DNA from: Qipengyuania citrea
GTDB lineage: Bacteria; Pseudomonadota; Alphaproteobacteria; Sphingomonadales; Sphingomonadaceae
Direction of reading: 5' to 3'
DNA: 64,000 nt
Assembly: GCF_024171405.1 (NCBI RefSeq)
Contig: NZ_JALJZT010000001.1
Coordinates: 62,001-126,000 of the forward strand
The translations under genes were made by a program, and so were the position numbers. Positions 45,265 through 55,390 of this stretch are shown piece by piece (position 1 is the first letter of the stretch; every line of letters begins with the position of its first letter). The notes below the pieces were generated by a model. That model was not told the DNA's origin. It made no database searches and saw only the letters and a program-made list of their open reading frames with translations.

Positions 45265-45426
45265 TCACAGCAGCGGCCCCAGCACCAGCGCGAGCAGCAC
45301 GAAGCCGACCAGCCCGGCGATGAAGATCACGCGGTTGCGGCGCCGGGTGAGGATGATCTCCGCCCCGCGCGCCTTGTCGGCGTCGATATGGATGGGCTCG
45401 TCGGGGCGCTGCTGCGGGTCTGCCAT
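45265..45426 (-). CDS. small single-span membrane protein
   Basis: A 53-residue protein starting at ATG 45426, six bases after AGGAGA. A polar N-terminus (ADPQQRPDEPIHIDADKARG) is followed by IILTRRRNRVIFIAGLVG and a membrane helix to the end. The positive cluster before the helix suggests the N-terminus is inside. Small one-helix proteins like this are common downstream of other genes in this group; no function known. Confidence 0.7.
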   Translation of the reverse strand: MADPQQRPDEPIHIDADKARGAEIILTRRRNRVIFIAGLVGFVLLALVLGPLL

Positions 45427-45504
45427 GATGGTCTCCTTTACCCCTTCATTGCATGGGGCGGCGGGTTGGTTCCGAAAGTCGCGCCCCAAGCCCACGCCCC
45501 CCGG

Positions 45505-46221
45505 TCAGGCCTCCGCATCATCCTCCGCCGAGCCGCGCCCCGCGCGCACCGCGGCCGTCGCCTGCGCACCCACCTCGCGCAAGCGTTCGCGCTTGTCTGC
45601 CGCAGTCATCGCCGCCAGCGCGTCCTCGTTCGCGCGCATGTGCTCGAGCTTGGCGTTGAGCGAGGCGAGCACCTCCGCCTCGCCCGCGCCCGCCAGCGGC
45701 TCCTGCTCGGCCAGCACTTCGGCGCGGATGCTTTCATAGACCGGGTGGCCGGGCTTCAGATCGTGCACGCCATAGCGGTCGGGCAGCCGGTGGCGCAGCA
45801 GGAAGCGCAGCAGCGCATTGTCGGGCTTGTCCCAATGGCCGAGGATTTCGCCGCCCGAGACGATCGGCGTGCGCGTGCCCAGCAGCGCGCGCTCCATCGC
45901 GATGTCCTCCAGCCGCGCCGCCCCGCGCTCGAGCGCCGCATCCCAGGCCCCGGCAAACCCCTCCGCCCCCGGCCGCGCGCGCAGCTTGTAGAGCGCCTCG
46001 AGGCTCTTCCCGATCCGCTTGGCCGCAAGTTTGACGATGCCGGTGGCGGCGAGCGTGGCGACAAAGCGCCGCTGGAGCTCGGGCGTGATCGAATTGCGGC
46101 GCGGGGCGGTGTGGAGGAAGGGCGCGAAGGCGAGGAGGGGATCGTCGTCCTCGGGCTCGGGCGCGACATGCGCGACGACGGAGGTGGCCTGGCGGGCGAT
46201 CTTGCGGGTGGGGGTGGTCAT
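45505..46221 (-). CDS. HTH-containing protein of unknown function, terminase-small-subunit-like
   Basis: A 238-residue protein. After a disordered leader, residues ~40-80 (RRNSITPELQRRFVATLAAT then GIVKLAAKRIGKSLEALYKL) form a helix-turn-helix of the type at the front of phage terminase small subunits. The middle region (WDAALERGAARLEDIAMERA) is a long helix, and the tail is Ala/Glu-rich coiled coil. Similar chromosomal proteins occur in sphingomonads outside prophages. No other phage gene is nearby, so it is probably a domesticated or independent DNA-binding protein. Confidence 0.7.
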   Translation of the reverse strand: MTTPTRKIARQATSVVAHVAPEPEDDDPLLAFAPFLHTAPRRNSITPELQRRFVATLAATGIVKLAAKRIGKSLEALYKLRARPGAEGFAGAWDAALERGAARLEDIAMERALLGTRTPIVSGGEILGHWDKPDNALLRFLLRHRLPDRYGVHDLKPGHPVYESIRAEVLAEQEPLAGAGEAEVLASLNAKLEHMRANEDALAAMTAADKRERLREVGAQATAAVRAGRGSAEDDAEA

Positions 46222-46256
46222 CTCTCACCCGTCACGGTGATTTGTGGCTTTTCATC

Positions 46257-46336
46257 AGTCATTGCGAGGAGCCGCAGGCGACGCGGCAATCCATAGAACT
46301 GCGCGCTGGATTGCTTCGCTGCGCTCGCAATGACTG
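46257..46336. repeat. palindrome family Q doublet
   Basis: Forward unit AGTCATTGCGAGGAGCCGCA ... GGCAATCCA (46257-46293) and inverted unit CTGGATTGCTTCGCTGC ... CGCAATGACT (46306-46336). There is no GIY-YIG gene next to this copy. It begins the gene-free stretch 46222-46892. Confidence 0.85.
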
Positions 46337-46508
46337 GGGTGGAAGCGGCGTACAATATCTACGTGGCGCGCAATCAGAGGGCATCGCGCCGTCGCGGCGC
46401 GCACCGAGAAGCGAAGGCATTGCAGGTTTTGTGGGGCGAGGGTGATCCATGAACGCGCACAGAATGCAGAATTCGGGCGAGTAGGAAAATGCTTTCTAGC
46501 GCGCGAAA

Positions 46509-46580
46509 CAAGCGCGACCGCGCGTCGACTGCTAAGGCCAAAGTCAAGCGACGCGAATGCGTTGCGCCCGGCGTTTGAGG
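46509..46580. repeat. degenerate copy of the repeat seen near 21.6 kb
   Basis: Shares the words CAAGCGCGACCGCGCG, CTAAGGC, CGCGAATGCG and GGCG(C/T)TTGAGG, in the same order, with 21587-21678, but with a shorter middle that lacks the hairpin. The bases between this block and the Q doublet at 46257 show no gene I can support. Confidence 0.5.
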
Positions 46581-46614
46581 AACGAGAATAAGGGGCTCGG
46601 CCCTCGCCGGGCAC

Positions 46615-46697
46615 TATGAGAAGCTGCAGGTAACGTGGCAATCCAGTTAAGGTGCGGGACGCTGCTTGGAACTGCTTCGCTACCCTCGAAACGACTA
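46615..46697. repeat. decayed palindrome family Q doublet
   Basis: GGTAACGTGGCAATCCAGTT (from 46629) and GCTTGGAACTGCTTCGCTAC ... CGAAACGACT (46673-46697) are recognisable but mutated remains of the forward and inverted Q units. Decay here, together with the AT-richer neighbourhood, suggests an old insertion zone. From 46698 to 46892 nothing else is recognisable. Confidence 0.5.
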
Positions 46698-46892
46698 AAT
46701 TTTGTATAAGGTATTTGTGCAGGGCTCCTACCACCGGCGGAGATTAGTTCGCCCCATCATTCGATTTCTGGAAGAGAATTGAACAGACGCGTCAGTTTCA
46801 AATCCACAAGGGTAGACGGCGCCGAGCGAGACCGAAAAGCGGCCCTTAGAGGTACCAAGTGCGAGAAGGTCGAGAGCCGAAAGCGACTAAGA

Positions 46893-48704
46893 TTAGTTCG
46901 GAATTAGAGCGGCAGCAATTGCCTGTGCGATATCATCGACAAGCGGGGCTTCGATGCCTCTTACAGTCACTTGTTCAGAAAAGGTCTGCTTAATCGAGCT
47001 GGGTATGCCTCTGGCGAACAACCAGTCGGGTGTCGCTCTTTCTGCGGAAACGAGTCGTTGATAGGGCCTTTGGCCTATCGCACCAAAATATTGACCGTTT
47101 ACGTTGTGGAGCCAATCTTCAATGTCTGGCTCCGTCTCCCTGCCCGCGATCAACTCGCTGCATAATTCGGCGGCTTCTTCTGCGTCGTAAAGGAATTCAG
47201 CTGTAAAGAAGGCTTGGTTTCTTTTGATTCCATAACGATCAAGAAAAAGGGTGAATTCGTCTGTCATTGGTAAGCAGCGAGCAAACTTTCCTTCACCGAA
47301 CTCTCTTTGCTGACTGGGGTGTGGATGATTCACGAGTCTAGAAAATGCGGTTCTCCCAGGCTTGTCGTTATCGAAAAGAAAATACGCGCGTTGGCTTGGA
47401 TGAAGGCCACCGCATTGCATAACTGCCGCTATTATTCCATCGACATTTTCGGGCGCACCCCCAAGATCTCGAATTTCGATGTCATTGCCATCAACTAGTG
47501 CGGTGATCGCGTCCTCAAACATGCTGATATCGTGTACACCTTCTACCAATAGTGTCGGTCGCTCTAAGCTAGCCACGAATTCTTGTAATCCTTCGGCTTG
47601 GTCCTTGAATTTTGCTATCTGGTCTTGAAACTGTTTTGATCGGCGGATGAGGAAAGGTAATTGAAGTAACCCGGCATTCTCCATTCGAGACTCGGCCTGC
47701 TCGATACTGCTTATCTCGCTAGATGCATTGCTTGGGATGGGCGTTCCATCATTGACCAGCTGCTTTGATATGAAGTATCGTTGGACCTCAGCATTCTCAT
47801 TTTCAGCCAAATAGAATGCTGGAGAATGACTGGTGATAAACACTTGCGTATCATCACGACTCGAAAATTTGGCGAACCGATCCGCTTCAATTTCAGCTGA
47901 CTTCAAGTCAAGCGAGTTTTCTGGTTCTTCAAACCCCCACAAGTATAGTTTTGGTCTCGCTTCTATATCGTTTATGAAGCGTAACATTTCCGGAATATGG
48001 CGCGCTTTGATGCCGTCACCCTTCTGCCTAAGGAGTGAATGGCTGTCTTCTCCATGAGCGAAATCGAGATTTCGAAAAAGGCTTGCCATATCCGCGGGTG
48101 CGGAAAGCCGGGCCGGACCCTCGAACATCTCAGTAAGCTGTTCTGAAAGTGGACGGGTTCTCGTGCCGATTGCGTCAACAAATCGTTGGGTTGCTCCCTG
48201 AATTGCAACGCTTTCTGCAGCAGCCTCGTACATTCGCTCGATTAGGTCGGCGAAGACCTCCAAATCTTTGATGGCCGGGATATATGTAAAATCAATATCG
48301 TTGAAAAATCGCGTGAGGCGGCCTCTCTGCCCAGTTGTTTGGAGGTGCGGGAAAACTGTCTCGTTCATCTCCCCATCGCGATTCCATTGGCGTTTAACTG
48401 TTATTTCGTCGCCTAGGACCGCCGAATAGTTTTCAGGAACATTGAATGTAATTTTTATCCATATGAATTGGCGTCCCTTCGCCTGCCTCGCTGCCACTTT
48501 TCGTGCGTCAGAGATGTCGAGGTTGAAATCGAGCTCTTGCTCGGGCTCTATCTCATCGTTGAAGAAGAGGTTCAATGCGCGGAGAAAGTTCGATTTTCCA
48601 CTGTCATTTCTTCCGAATACAACATTTAAATCGCCCACACGATTGAAATTCGCAGTATAAAGCGATCGAAGATAATTGATTTCTATCCTTTGTATCAGTT
48701 GCAT
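46893..48704 (-). CDS. OLD-family ATPase with TOPRIM nuclease domain (solitary, AT-richer)
   Basis: A 603-residue protein. The N-terminal ABC-type ATPase has Walker A FGRNDSGKSNFLRALN, the family's extra insert, then LYLWGFEEPENSLD (Walker B) and ITSHSPAFYL. A C-terminal TOPRIM domain (about 385-500) shows LLVEGVHD and the acidic FLFDNDKPGR. This is the Overcoming Lysogenization Defect architecture; relatives act in anti-phage defence as class 1 OLD alone or as GajA with a helicase partner. No partner gene is beside it. Base composition is clearly lower in GC than its neighbours, suggesting horizontal acquisition. GGGAGGG precedes ATG 48704. Confidence 0.9.
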   Translation of the reverse strand: MQLIQRIEINYLRSLYTANFNRVGDLNVVFGRNDSGKSNFLRALNLFFNDEIEPEQELDFNLDISDARKVAARQAKGRQFIWIKITFNVPENYSAVLGDEITVKRQWNRDGEMNETVFPHLQTTGQRGRLTRFFNDIDFTYIPAIKDLEVFADLIERMYEAAAESVAIQGATQRFVDAIGTRTRPLSEQLTEMFEGPARLSAPADMASLFRNLDFAHGEDSHSLLRQKGDGIKARHIPEMLRFINDIEARPKLYLWGFEEPENSLDLKSAEIEADRFAKFSSRDDTQVFITSHSPAFYLAENENAEVQRYFISKQLVNDGTPIPSNASSEISSIEQAESRMENAGLLQLPFLIRRSKQFQDQIAKFKDQAEGLQEFVASLERPTLLVEGVHDISMFEDAITALVDGNDIEIRDLGGAPENVDGIIAAVMQCGGLHPSQRAYFLFDNDKPGRTAFSRLVNHPHPSQQREFGEGKFARCLPMTDEFTLFLDRYGIKRNQAFFTAEFLYDAEEAAELCSELIAGRETEPDIEDWLHNVNGQYFGAIGQRPYQRLVSAERATPDWLFARGIPSSIKQTFSEQVTVRGIEAPLVDDIAQAIAAALIPN

Positions 48705-48781
48705 TCATCGCCCTCCCTTTTGCTTGATCAGCCACAGTTATGGTTTGAGGTCAACATATGGTTCCGCGCCTCGCCTATCCT

Positions 48782-48888
48782 CCCTTGACCCCGCACCCCC
48801 ATTCCACTGTGCGCCCACATCCGGTTTAGGAACCACATCGCGGGATTCCCTCGTCGGTTAGATAGGCTGAACATTGCCGGTCATGTCC
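48782..48888. repeat. direct repeat, copy 1, left of the SRAP gene
   Basis: About 107 bases from CCCTTGACCCCGCACCCCCA to TGAACATTGCCGGTCATGTCC. It matches 49571-49680 in the same orientation with scattered substitutions and small indels. The two copies bracket the SRAP gene (48945-49568). This copy ends 56 bases before that gene's ATG. Confidence 0.85.
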
Positions 48889-48944
48889 GAGGACTTCCTC
48901 GCCCTCCCTAGGCACCGCACCACCCACCCGCTACGCCAGCACCC

Positions 48945-49568
48945 ATGTGCAACCTCTACCGCATGACCAAACCCAACTCCGAAGTCGCGCGCTGGTTCGA
49001 TGCGATCGACCAGCTTGGCGGGGCGAATTTCGGGGAGGAGGTCTTTCCCGGCTATCCCGGCGCGGTGGTGGCCGATGGGGCGCTGGTCTCGATGACGTGG
49101 GGCTTCCCGCTCAGCCGCAAGGGCGCGAAGGGGCAGCCGCTCAAGCCCAAGCCGGTCAACAATACGCGCGCCGACAAGCTCGACGGCTTCTTCTGGCGCT
49201 ACAGCTTCGTGGAACGGCGGTGCCTGATCCCGCTTACGGCGTGGGCGGAGGCGGAAGGGCCGAAGGGCGGCAAGACGCGGAGCTGGCTTGCGCTTCCCGA
49301 TGGCGGATTGCTCGCCGCCGCCGGGGTCTGGCGCGATAGCGACGAATGGGGCCGGTGCTATTCGATGGTGATGACCGAGGCGGCAGGCCCCGCTGCCGAT
49401 TGTCACCACCGCATGCCGGTGATCCTCGCCCCCGATGACTATGGCACATGGACAAGCGGCGATGCAGAGGCCGCGCGGCGGCTGTGCCGGGCGTGGACCG
49501 GGCCGCTGACGCTCGACCGGACGCAGCAGCCGTGGGCGGGCGGCGCGGCGCAGGCCACGCTCCTGTAG
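48945..49568 (+). CDS. SRAP-family (HMCES/YedK) abasic-site-protecting protein
   Basis: A 207-residue SOS-response-associated peptidase-like protein that forms a covalent adduct with abasic sites in single-stranded DNA. The catalytic Cys is residue 2 (MCNLYRMTK), which fixes the start. PVNNTRADKL holds the conserved Asn, and DCHHRMPVIL the active-site His. The C-terminus is somewhat shorter than in E. coli YedK (222). It lies between two direct-repeat copies and next to the OLD gene. Confidence 0.92.
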   Translation: MCNLYRMTKPNSEVARWFDAIDQLGGANFGEEVFPGYPGAVVADGALVSMTWGFPLSRKGAKGQPLKPKPVNNTRADKLDGFFWRYSFVERRCLIPLTAWAEAEGPKGGKTRSWLALPDGGLLAAAGVWRDSDEWGRCYSMVMTEAAGPAADCHHRMPVILAPDDYGTWTSGDAEAARRLCRAWTGPLTLDRTQQPWAGGAAQATLL

Positions 49569-49570
49569 GA

Positions 49571-49680
49571 CCCTTGACCGCGGACCCCCATCCCACTATG
49601 TGCGCCCCCATCCGGTGTAGGAACCGCCTCGCGTGATTCCCTCGTCGGTCAGATAGAGCTGAACATTGCCGGTCATGTCC
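49571..49680. repeat. direct repeat, copy 2, right of the SRAP gene
   Basis: CCCTTGACCGCGGACCCCCA through TGAACATTGCCGGTCATGTCC, about 110 bases, the same order as copy 1 at 48782. It begins right after the SRAP stop. Between it and the next palindrome (49681-49805) no gene or motif is evident. Confidence 0.85.
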
Positions 49681-49805
49681 CGGGGCCTGGTGCGTCATGC
49701 ACTCGGGCTCTTTTCTATTGCAGCGCACCTTCGGGAACGCTCGGGGCAGCCGTCAAAGTAACCCGGTGGCCGTGTGGGCCGTGGGTGGAGTGATTTCAGC
49801 TTAGA

Positions 49806-49918
49806 CGTCATTCCAGCGAAAGCTGGAATCTCGTGCCGCAGGCGCAGTGCTTGTGGGCAGCGATCCCAGCTTTTCCCTGCCTTCGCAGGGACAGGCGCCG
49901 GGATGACGGGCTAAGCCA
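49806..49918. repeat. palindromic repeat pair upstream of rpsL
   Basis: CGTCATTCCAGCGAAAGCTG...TTCCAGC GAAA GCTGGAA forms a 7-bp hairpin at 49811-49828. TCCCTGCCTTCGCAGGGA at 49874-49891 forms a second one ending in GGGATGACG, the complement-like partner of the first word. This is another interspersed-palindrome type common in related genomes. Confidence 0.65.
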
Positions 49919-49973
49919 ATCACACCGCCGATACCCCGCTAGTCGCCGCCATCACACGGTGAAGAGAGAACTC

Positions 49974-50345
49974 ATGCCGACGATCAACCAGCTGGTCCGC
50001 AAGGGCCGCGTTCCGCAGAAGGCCAAGAGCAAGGTCCCTGCGATGGAACAGAACCCGCAGAAGCGCGGTGTCTGCACCCGCGTCTACACGACGACCCCGA
50101 AGAAGCCGAACTCGGCTCTGCGCAAAGTGGCCAAGGTCCGCCTGACCAATCAGCGCGAAGTCATCTCCTACATCCCCGGCGAAGGCCACAACCTGCAGGA
50201 ACACAGCGTCGTGCTGATCCGCGGCGGGCGTGTGCGCGACCTTCCCGGCGTGCGCTACCACGTGCTGCGCGGCGTGCTCGACACGCAGGGTGTCAAGGAC
50301 CGCAAGCAGAGCCGTTCGAAATACGGCGCCAAGCGTCCGAAGTGA
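49974..50345 (+). CDS. rpsL: 30S ribosomal protein S12
   Basis: A 123-residue decoding-centre protein. [13 protein letters not shown] contains Lys43. The second streptomycin-critical position is Arg88 ([13 protein letters not shown], codon CGC at 50235), where E. coli has Lys. First gene of the str operon. ATG 49974 follows AGAGAGAA; the frame open to 49833 is not used. Confidence 0.97.
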   Translation: MPTINQLVRKGRVPQKAKSKVPAMEQNPQKRGVCTRVYTTTPKKPNSALRKVAKVRLTNQREVISYIPGEGHNLQEHSVVLIRGGRVRDLPGVRYHVLRGVLDTQGVKDRKQSRSKYGAKRPK

Positions 50346-50367
50346 CCTGACGGCCTGCGGCGTCGGG

Positions 50368-50471
50368 TCATCCTGAACTCGTTTCAGGATCCATGGTGCC
50401 GCAAGCGAAGGTTTCGCAAGTTCTAGCGCCGCCCATGCCGCCCGATGGACCCTGAAACGAGTTCAGGGTGA
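50368..50471. repeat. large inverted repeat between rpsL and rpsG
   Basis: TCATCCTGAACTCGTTTCAG... (50368-50394) is nearly the exact reverse complement of 50445-50471, with two mismatches over 27 bases. The arms are 50 bases apart. Each arm also has an internal short palindrome (CCTGAAACGAGTTCAGG). It could form a large stem in the rpsL-rpsG mRNA. Confidence 0.8.
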
Positions 50472-50511
50472 CGGGCAGGGGAGCGGGGCTTCAAAAGAAG
50501 GAATTCGTGAC

Positions 50512-50982
50512 ATGTCACGTCGTCGTCGTCCCGAGAAGCGGGAAATCCTGCCCGATCCCAAGTTTGGTGATCAGGTGCTGTCGAAGTTCATGAACAATTT
50601 GATGTATGACGGCAAGAAAGCCGTCGCCGAAGGCATCGTCTACACCGCGCTCGACGTGGTCGAGGCGAAGGCCAAGGCGAACCCGGTGGAAATGTTCCAC
50701 ACCGCGCTGGAAAACATCAAGCCGCAGGTCGAAGTGCGTTCGCGCCGTGTCGGCGGTGCGACCTACCAGGTGCCCGTCGAAGTGCGCCCCGAGCGCGCGC
50801 AGGCGCTGGCCATCCGCTGGCTGATCACCGCGGCGCGCGGGCGTCCGGAAACCACCATGTCGGCACGCCTCTCGGGCGAGCTGATGGATGCCGCCAACAA
50901 CCGCGGCAATGCGGTCAAGAAGCGCGAAGACACGCACCGCATGGCGGACGCCAACCGCGCCTTCTCGCACTACCGTTGGTAG
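50512..50982 (+). CDS. rpsG: 30S ribosomal protein S7
   Basis: A 156-residue assembly protein of the 30S head. Diagnostic blocks are [35 protein letters not shown] and [20 protein letters not shown]. Separated from rpsL by 166 bases that hold the inverted repeat at 50368. Confidence 0.97.
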   Translation: MSRRRRPEKREILPDPKFGDQVLSKFMNNLMYDGKKAVAEGIVYTALDVVEAKAKANPVEMFHTALENIKPQVEVRSRRVGGATYQVPVEVRPERAQALAIRWLITAARGRPETTMSARLSGELMDAANNRGNAVKKREDTHRMADANRAFSHYRW

Positions 50983-51099
50983 GGCGCCCCGCTTGTGAGG
51001 CCGGGGGAGGGGGGTTCCTTCCCCGCGGTCTTCAAGCGGTCATACTGATACCCATATGGGGCGTGCAGCTGCGCTAACCCCGAAACCGAGGAAATCCAC

Positions 51100-53193
<2,094 letters not shown>

Positions 53194-53214
53194 GCCAGCT
53201 TTGAGGTCTAGGGG

Positions 53215-53238
53215 CGGCGCCTGATTCAGCGGGCGCCG
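53215..53238 (+). terminator. possible hairpin after fusA
   Basis: CGGCGCC at 53215-53221 pairs with GGCGCCG at 53232-53238 around a ten-base loop, followed by TTTCC. Seven GC-rich pairs but a poor T run, so at most a partial terminator between fusA and tuf. tuf may have its own promoter in 53239-53287. Confidence 0.35.
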
Positions 53239-53287
53239 TTTCCTCCCCGCATAAATCCCAAATTTTTAAGACAGAGGTTATTGGAAA

Positions 53288-54478
53288 ATGGCGAAGGAAA
53301 AGTTCGAGCGCAACAAGCCGCACGTCAATGTTGGTACCATTGGTCACGTCGACCACGGTAAGACCACGTTGACCGCGGCGATCACGAAGGTGATGGCCGA
53401 AACCTATGGCGGTGCAGCGGTTGATTTTGCAAACATCGACAAGGCGCCCGAAGAGCGCGAGCGCGGCATCACTATCTCGACCGCACACGTCGAATACGAA
53501 ACCGACGCACGTCACTACGCGCACGTCGACTGCCCGGGTCACGCCGACTACGTGAAGAACATGATCACCGGTGCCGCCCAGATGGACGGCGCAATCCTGG
53601 TGGTGAACGCAGCCGACGGCCCGATGCCCCAGACCCGCGAGCACATCCTGCTTTCGCGTCAGGTCGGCGTTCCGGCTCTGGTTGTGTACCTGAACAAGGT
53701 TGACCAGGTCGACGACGAGGAAATCCTCGAGCTCGTCGAACTGGAAGTTCGCGAACTGCTTAGCGCCTACGACTTCGATGGCGACAACATTCCGATCATC
53801 AAGGGCTCGGCTCTGGCCGCTCTCGAAGGCCGTGACGACAACATCGGCAAGGAATCGATCATCGAGCTGATGAAGGCTGTCGACGAGCACATCCCGCAGC
53901 CGGAACGCCCGGTCGACCAGGCGTTCCTGATGCCGATCGAAGACGTGTTCTCGATCTCGGGTCGTGGTACGGTTGTCACCGGCCGTGTCGAAACCGGCGT
54001 TGTGAACGTTGGCGACGAATGCGAAATCGTCGGCATCAAGGACACCACCAAGACGACCGTCACCGGCGTTGAAATGTTCCGCAAGCTGCTCGATCGCGGC
54101 GAAGCCGGCGACAACATCGGCGCCCTGATCCGCGGCGTTGCCCGTGAAGACGTCGAGCGTGGCCAGGTTCTCGCAAAGCCCGGTTCGGTTACGCCGCATA
54201 CCGAGTTCAGCGCCGAAGTTTACGTCCTGTCGAAGGACGAAGGCGGCCGTCACACGCCGTTCTTCGCGAACTATCGTCCGCAGTTCTACTTCCGCACCAC
54301 CGACGTCACCGGCGAAGTGATCCTTCCCGAGGGCACCGAAATGGTGATGCCGGGCGACAACGTGACGATCAACGTCAAGCTGATCGCACCGATCGCCATG
54401 GACGAAGGTCTGCGCTTCGCAATCCGCGAAGGCGGCCGCACCGTCGGCTCGGGCGTCGTGGCGAACATCACGAAGTAA
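53288..54478 (+). CDS. tuf: elongation factor Tu
   Basis: A 396-residue GTPase delivering aminoacyl-tRNA. GTP motifs: [14 protein letters not shown] (G1), RGITI (G2), DCPGHADY (G3), NKVD (G4), then SALAALEG. Domain II and III landmarks ([28 protein letters not shown] block, FRTTDVTG) are all present. Codon usage is visibly more biased than in neighbouring housekeeping genes, as expected for a very highly expressed protein. Confidence 0.98.
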   Translation: MAKEKFERNKPHVNVGTIGHVDHGKTTLTAAITKVMAETYGGAAVDFANIDKAPEERERGITISTAHVEYETDARHYAHVDCPGHADYVKNMITGAAQMDGAILVVNAADGPMPQTREHILLSRQVGVPALVVYLNKVDQVDDEEILELVELEVRELLSAYDFDGDNIPIIKGSALAALEGRDDNIGKESIIELMKAVDEHIPQPERPVDQAFLMPIEDVFSISGRGTVVTGRVETGVVNVGDECEIVGIKDTTKTTVTGVEMFRKLLDRGEAGDNIGALIRGVAREDVERGQVLAKPGSVTPHTEFSAEVYVLSKDEGGRHTPFFANYRPQFYFRTTDVTGEVILPEGTEMVMPGDNVTINVKLIAPIAMDEGLRFAIREGGRTVGSGVVANITK

Positions 54479-54505
54479 GCTTCGCTTACCCGTAACCAAA
54501 TCGCT

Positions 54506-54545
54506 GGCCCGCTCCTCTTCAAGAGGGGCGGGCCTTCGGTTTTTC
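54506..54545 (+). terminator. intrinsic terminator after tuf
   Basis: GGCCCGCTCCTCTT (54506-54519) pairs with AAGAGGGGCGGGCC (54521-54534) with one G-U pair, followed by TTCGGTTTTT. Strong stem plus a T-rich tail 28 bases after the tuf stop. Confidence 0.8.
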
Positions 54546-54620
54546 GGGGCCTGATCGGCACCAGAGGCACGGCCCGCCGTGTCATATTCCGCCTTATGGC
54601 TGCAGGGCGGAATTGAGGGG

Positions 54621-54649
54621 TTGCCAGATTGGGGACTCACCCGTATATG
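54621..54649 (+). promoter_or_regulatory. probable sigma-70-type promoter of the S10 operon
   Basis: TTGCCA (54621-54626) and TATATG (54644-54649) are separated by exactly 17 bases. Transcription would start near 54656, about 148 bases before the rpsJ ATG and after the tuf terminator. This would drive rpsJ and everything downstream. Confidence 0.55.
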
Positions 54650-54711
54650 CGCGGCCACAGACAAGGATTCGCCGCTCGGTATTCCTTGGCACAACCAATT
54701 CAACAAAGGCC

Positions 54712-54757
54712 GCCCGTCCCGGGAAACCGGACAAAGCGGGGCGGGCTTTTCTTTTTT
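54712..54757 (+). terminator. terminator-like hairpin in the rpsJ leader (possible attenuator)
   Basis: GCCCGTCCCG (54712-54721) pairs with CGGGGCGGGC (54737-54746), followed by TTTTCTTTTTT. It lies downstream of the promoter at 54621 and 47 bases before rpsJ. A second perfect hairpin, GGGCCG ctat CGGCCC, follows at 54760-54775. Transcripts from that promoter must pass it to reach the ribosomal genes. Confidence 0.65.
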
Positions 54758-54803
54758 GTGGGCCGCTATCGGCCCATTGGCTCTTTCGCATCGGTGTAGG
54801 TAA

Positions 54804-55115
54804 ATGGAAGCTCAGAATATCCGCATTCGCCTCAAGGCGTTCGACCATCGCGTTCTCGACCAGGCAACTGGCGAAATCGCCGACACCGCGCGTCGTACGG
54901 GTGCTCTTATTCGTGGCCCCATTCCCATGCCGACGCGTATCGAGAAGTTCACCGTGAACCGCGGCCCGCACATCGACAAGAAGTCGCGCGAGCAGTTCGA
55001 GGTGCGCACCTACAAGCGGCTGCTCGACATCGTGCAGCCCAACGCCCAGACCGTCGACGCGCTGATGAAGCTCGACCTGGCCGCGGGCGTGAACGTGGAA
55101 ATCAAGCTCGCCTAA
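54804..55115 (+). CDS. rpsJ: 30S ribosomal protein S10
   Basis: A 103-residue protein, the same length as in E. coli. It begins [19 protein letters not shown] and includes [19 protein letters not shown] with the conserved tip of the long loop. First gene of the S10 operon, preceded by GTAGGTAA. Confidence 0.97.
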   Translation: MEAQNIRIRLKAFDHRVLDQATGEIADTARRTGALIRGPIPMPTRIEKFTVNRGPHIDKKSREQFEVRTYKRLLDIVQPNAQTVDALMKLDLAAGVNVEIKLA

Positions 55116-55390
55116 GAGTTTGCCGCAAGTTTCCGTGGATGCGGGACTTGCCGTCTGCCCGGCAGGACGTTAACCGGCCGGGATAGTTTCGGGGCGCTCG
55201 ATAGCCCCGCCAGGCCGCAAGGCCCGGCAAGACATCGGGATACCGCCGGATTATCCGGGTCTGCGTCCCCCGTCTCGCTTCCCAGGCTTCGTGCCGCGGA
55301 AGCACTCAGCCCGGACGGGGCGACGCATCATAAAATGGGCTGGCAAGCACCTCGGATGGGCCGGGGTGCCTCTGTGTTAGGAGTTTTACG
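55116..55390 (+). other. unusually long rpsJ-rplC spacer with hairpins
   Basis: 275 bases without a gene inside an otherwise compact operon. It includes the stem GCACCTCGG atggg CCGGGGTGC at 55347-55369, 21 bases before the rplC ATG, and several other GC-rich self-complementary words. No convincing terminator T run was seen. An internal promoter or a structured regulatory leader for rplC is possible. Confidence 0.5.

Noticed and set aside
46255..46734. Minus-strand 159-codon frame over the repeat-rich gap
   Set aside because: It is a translation of palindromes and the degenerate repeat. No ribosome site or family pattern.
48840..48890. Possible LexA box near the SRAP gene
   Set aside because: GAAC occurs, but the second half-site does not match GTTC or GAAC at seven-base spacing in either repeat copy.
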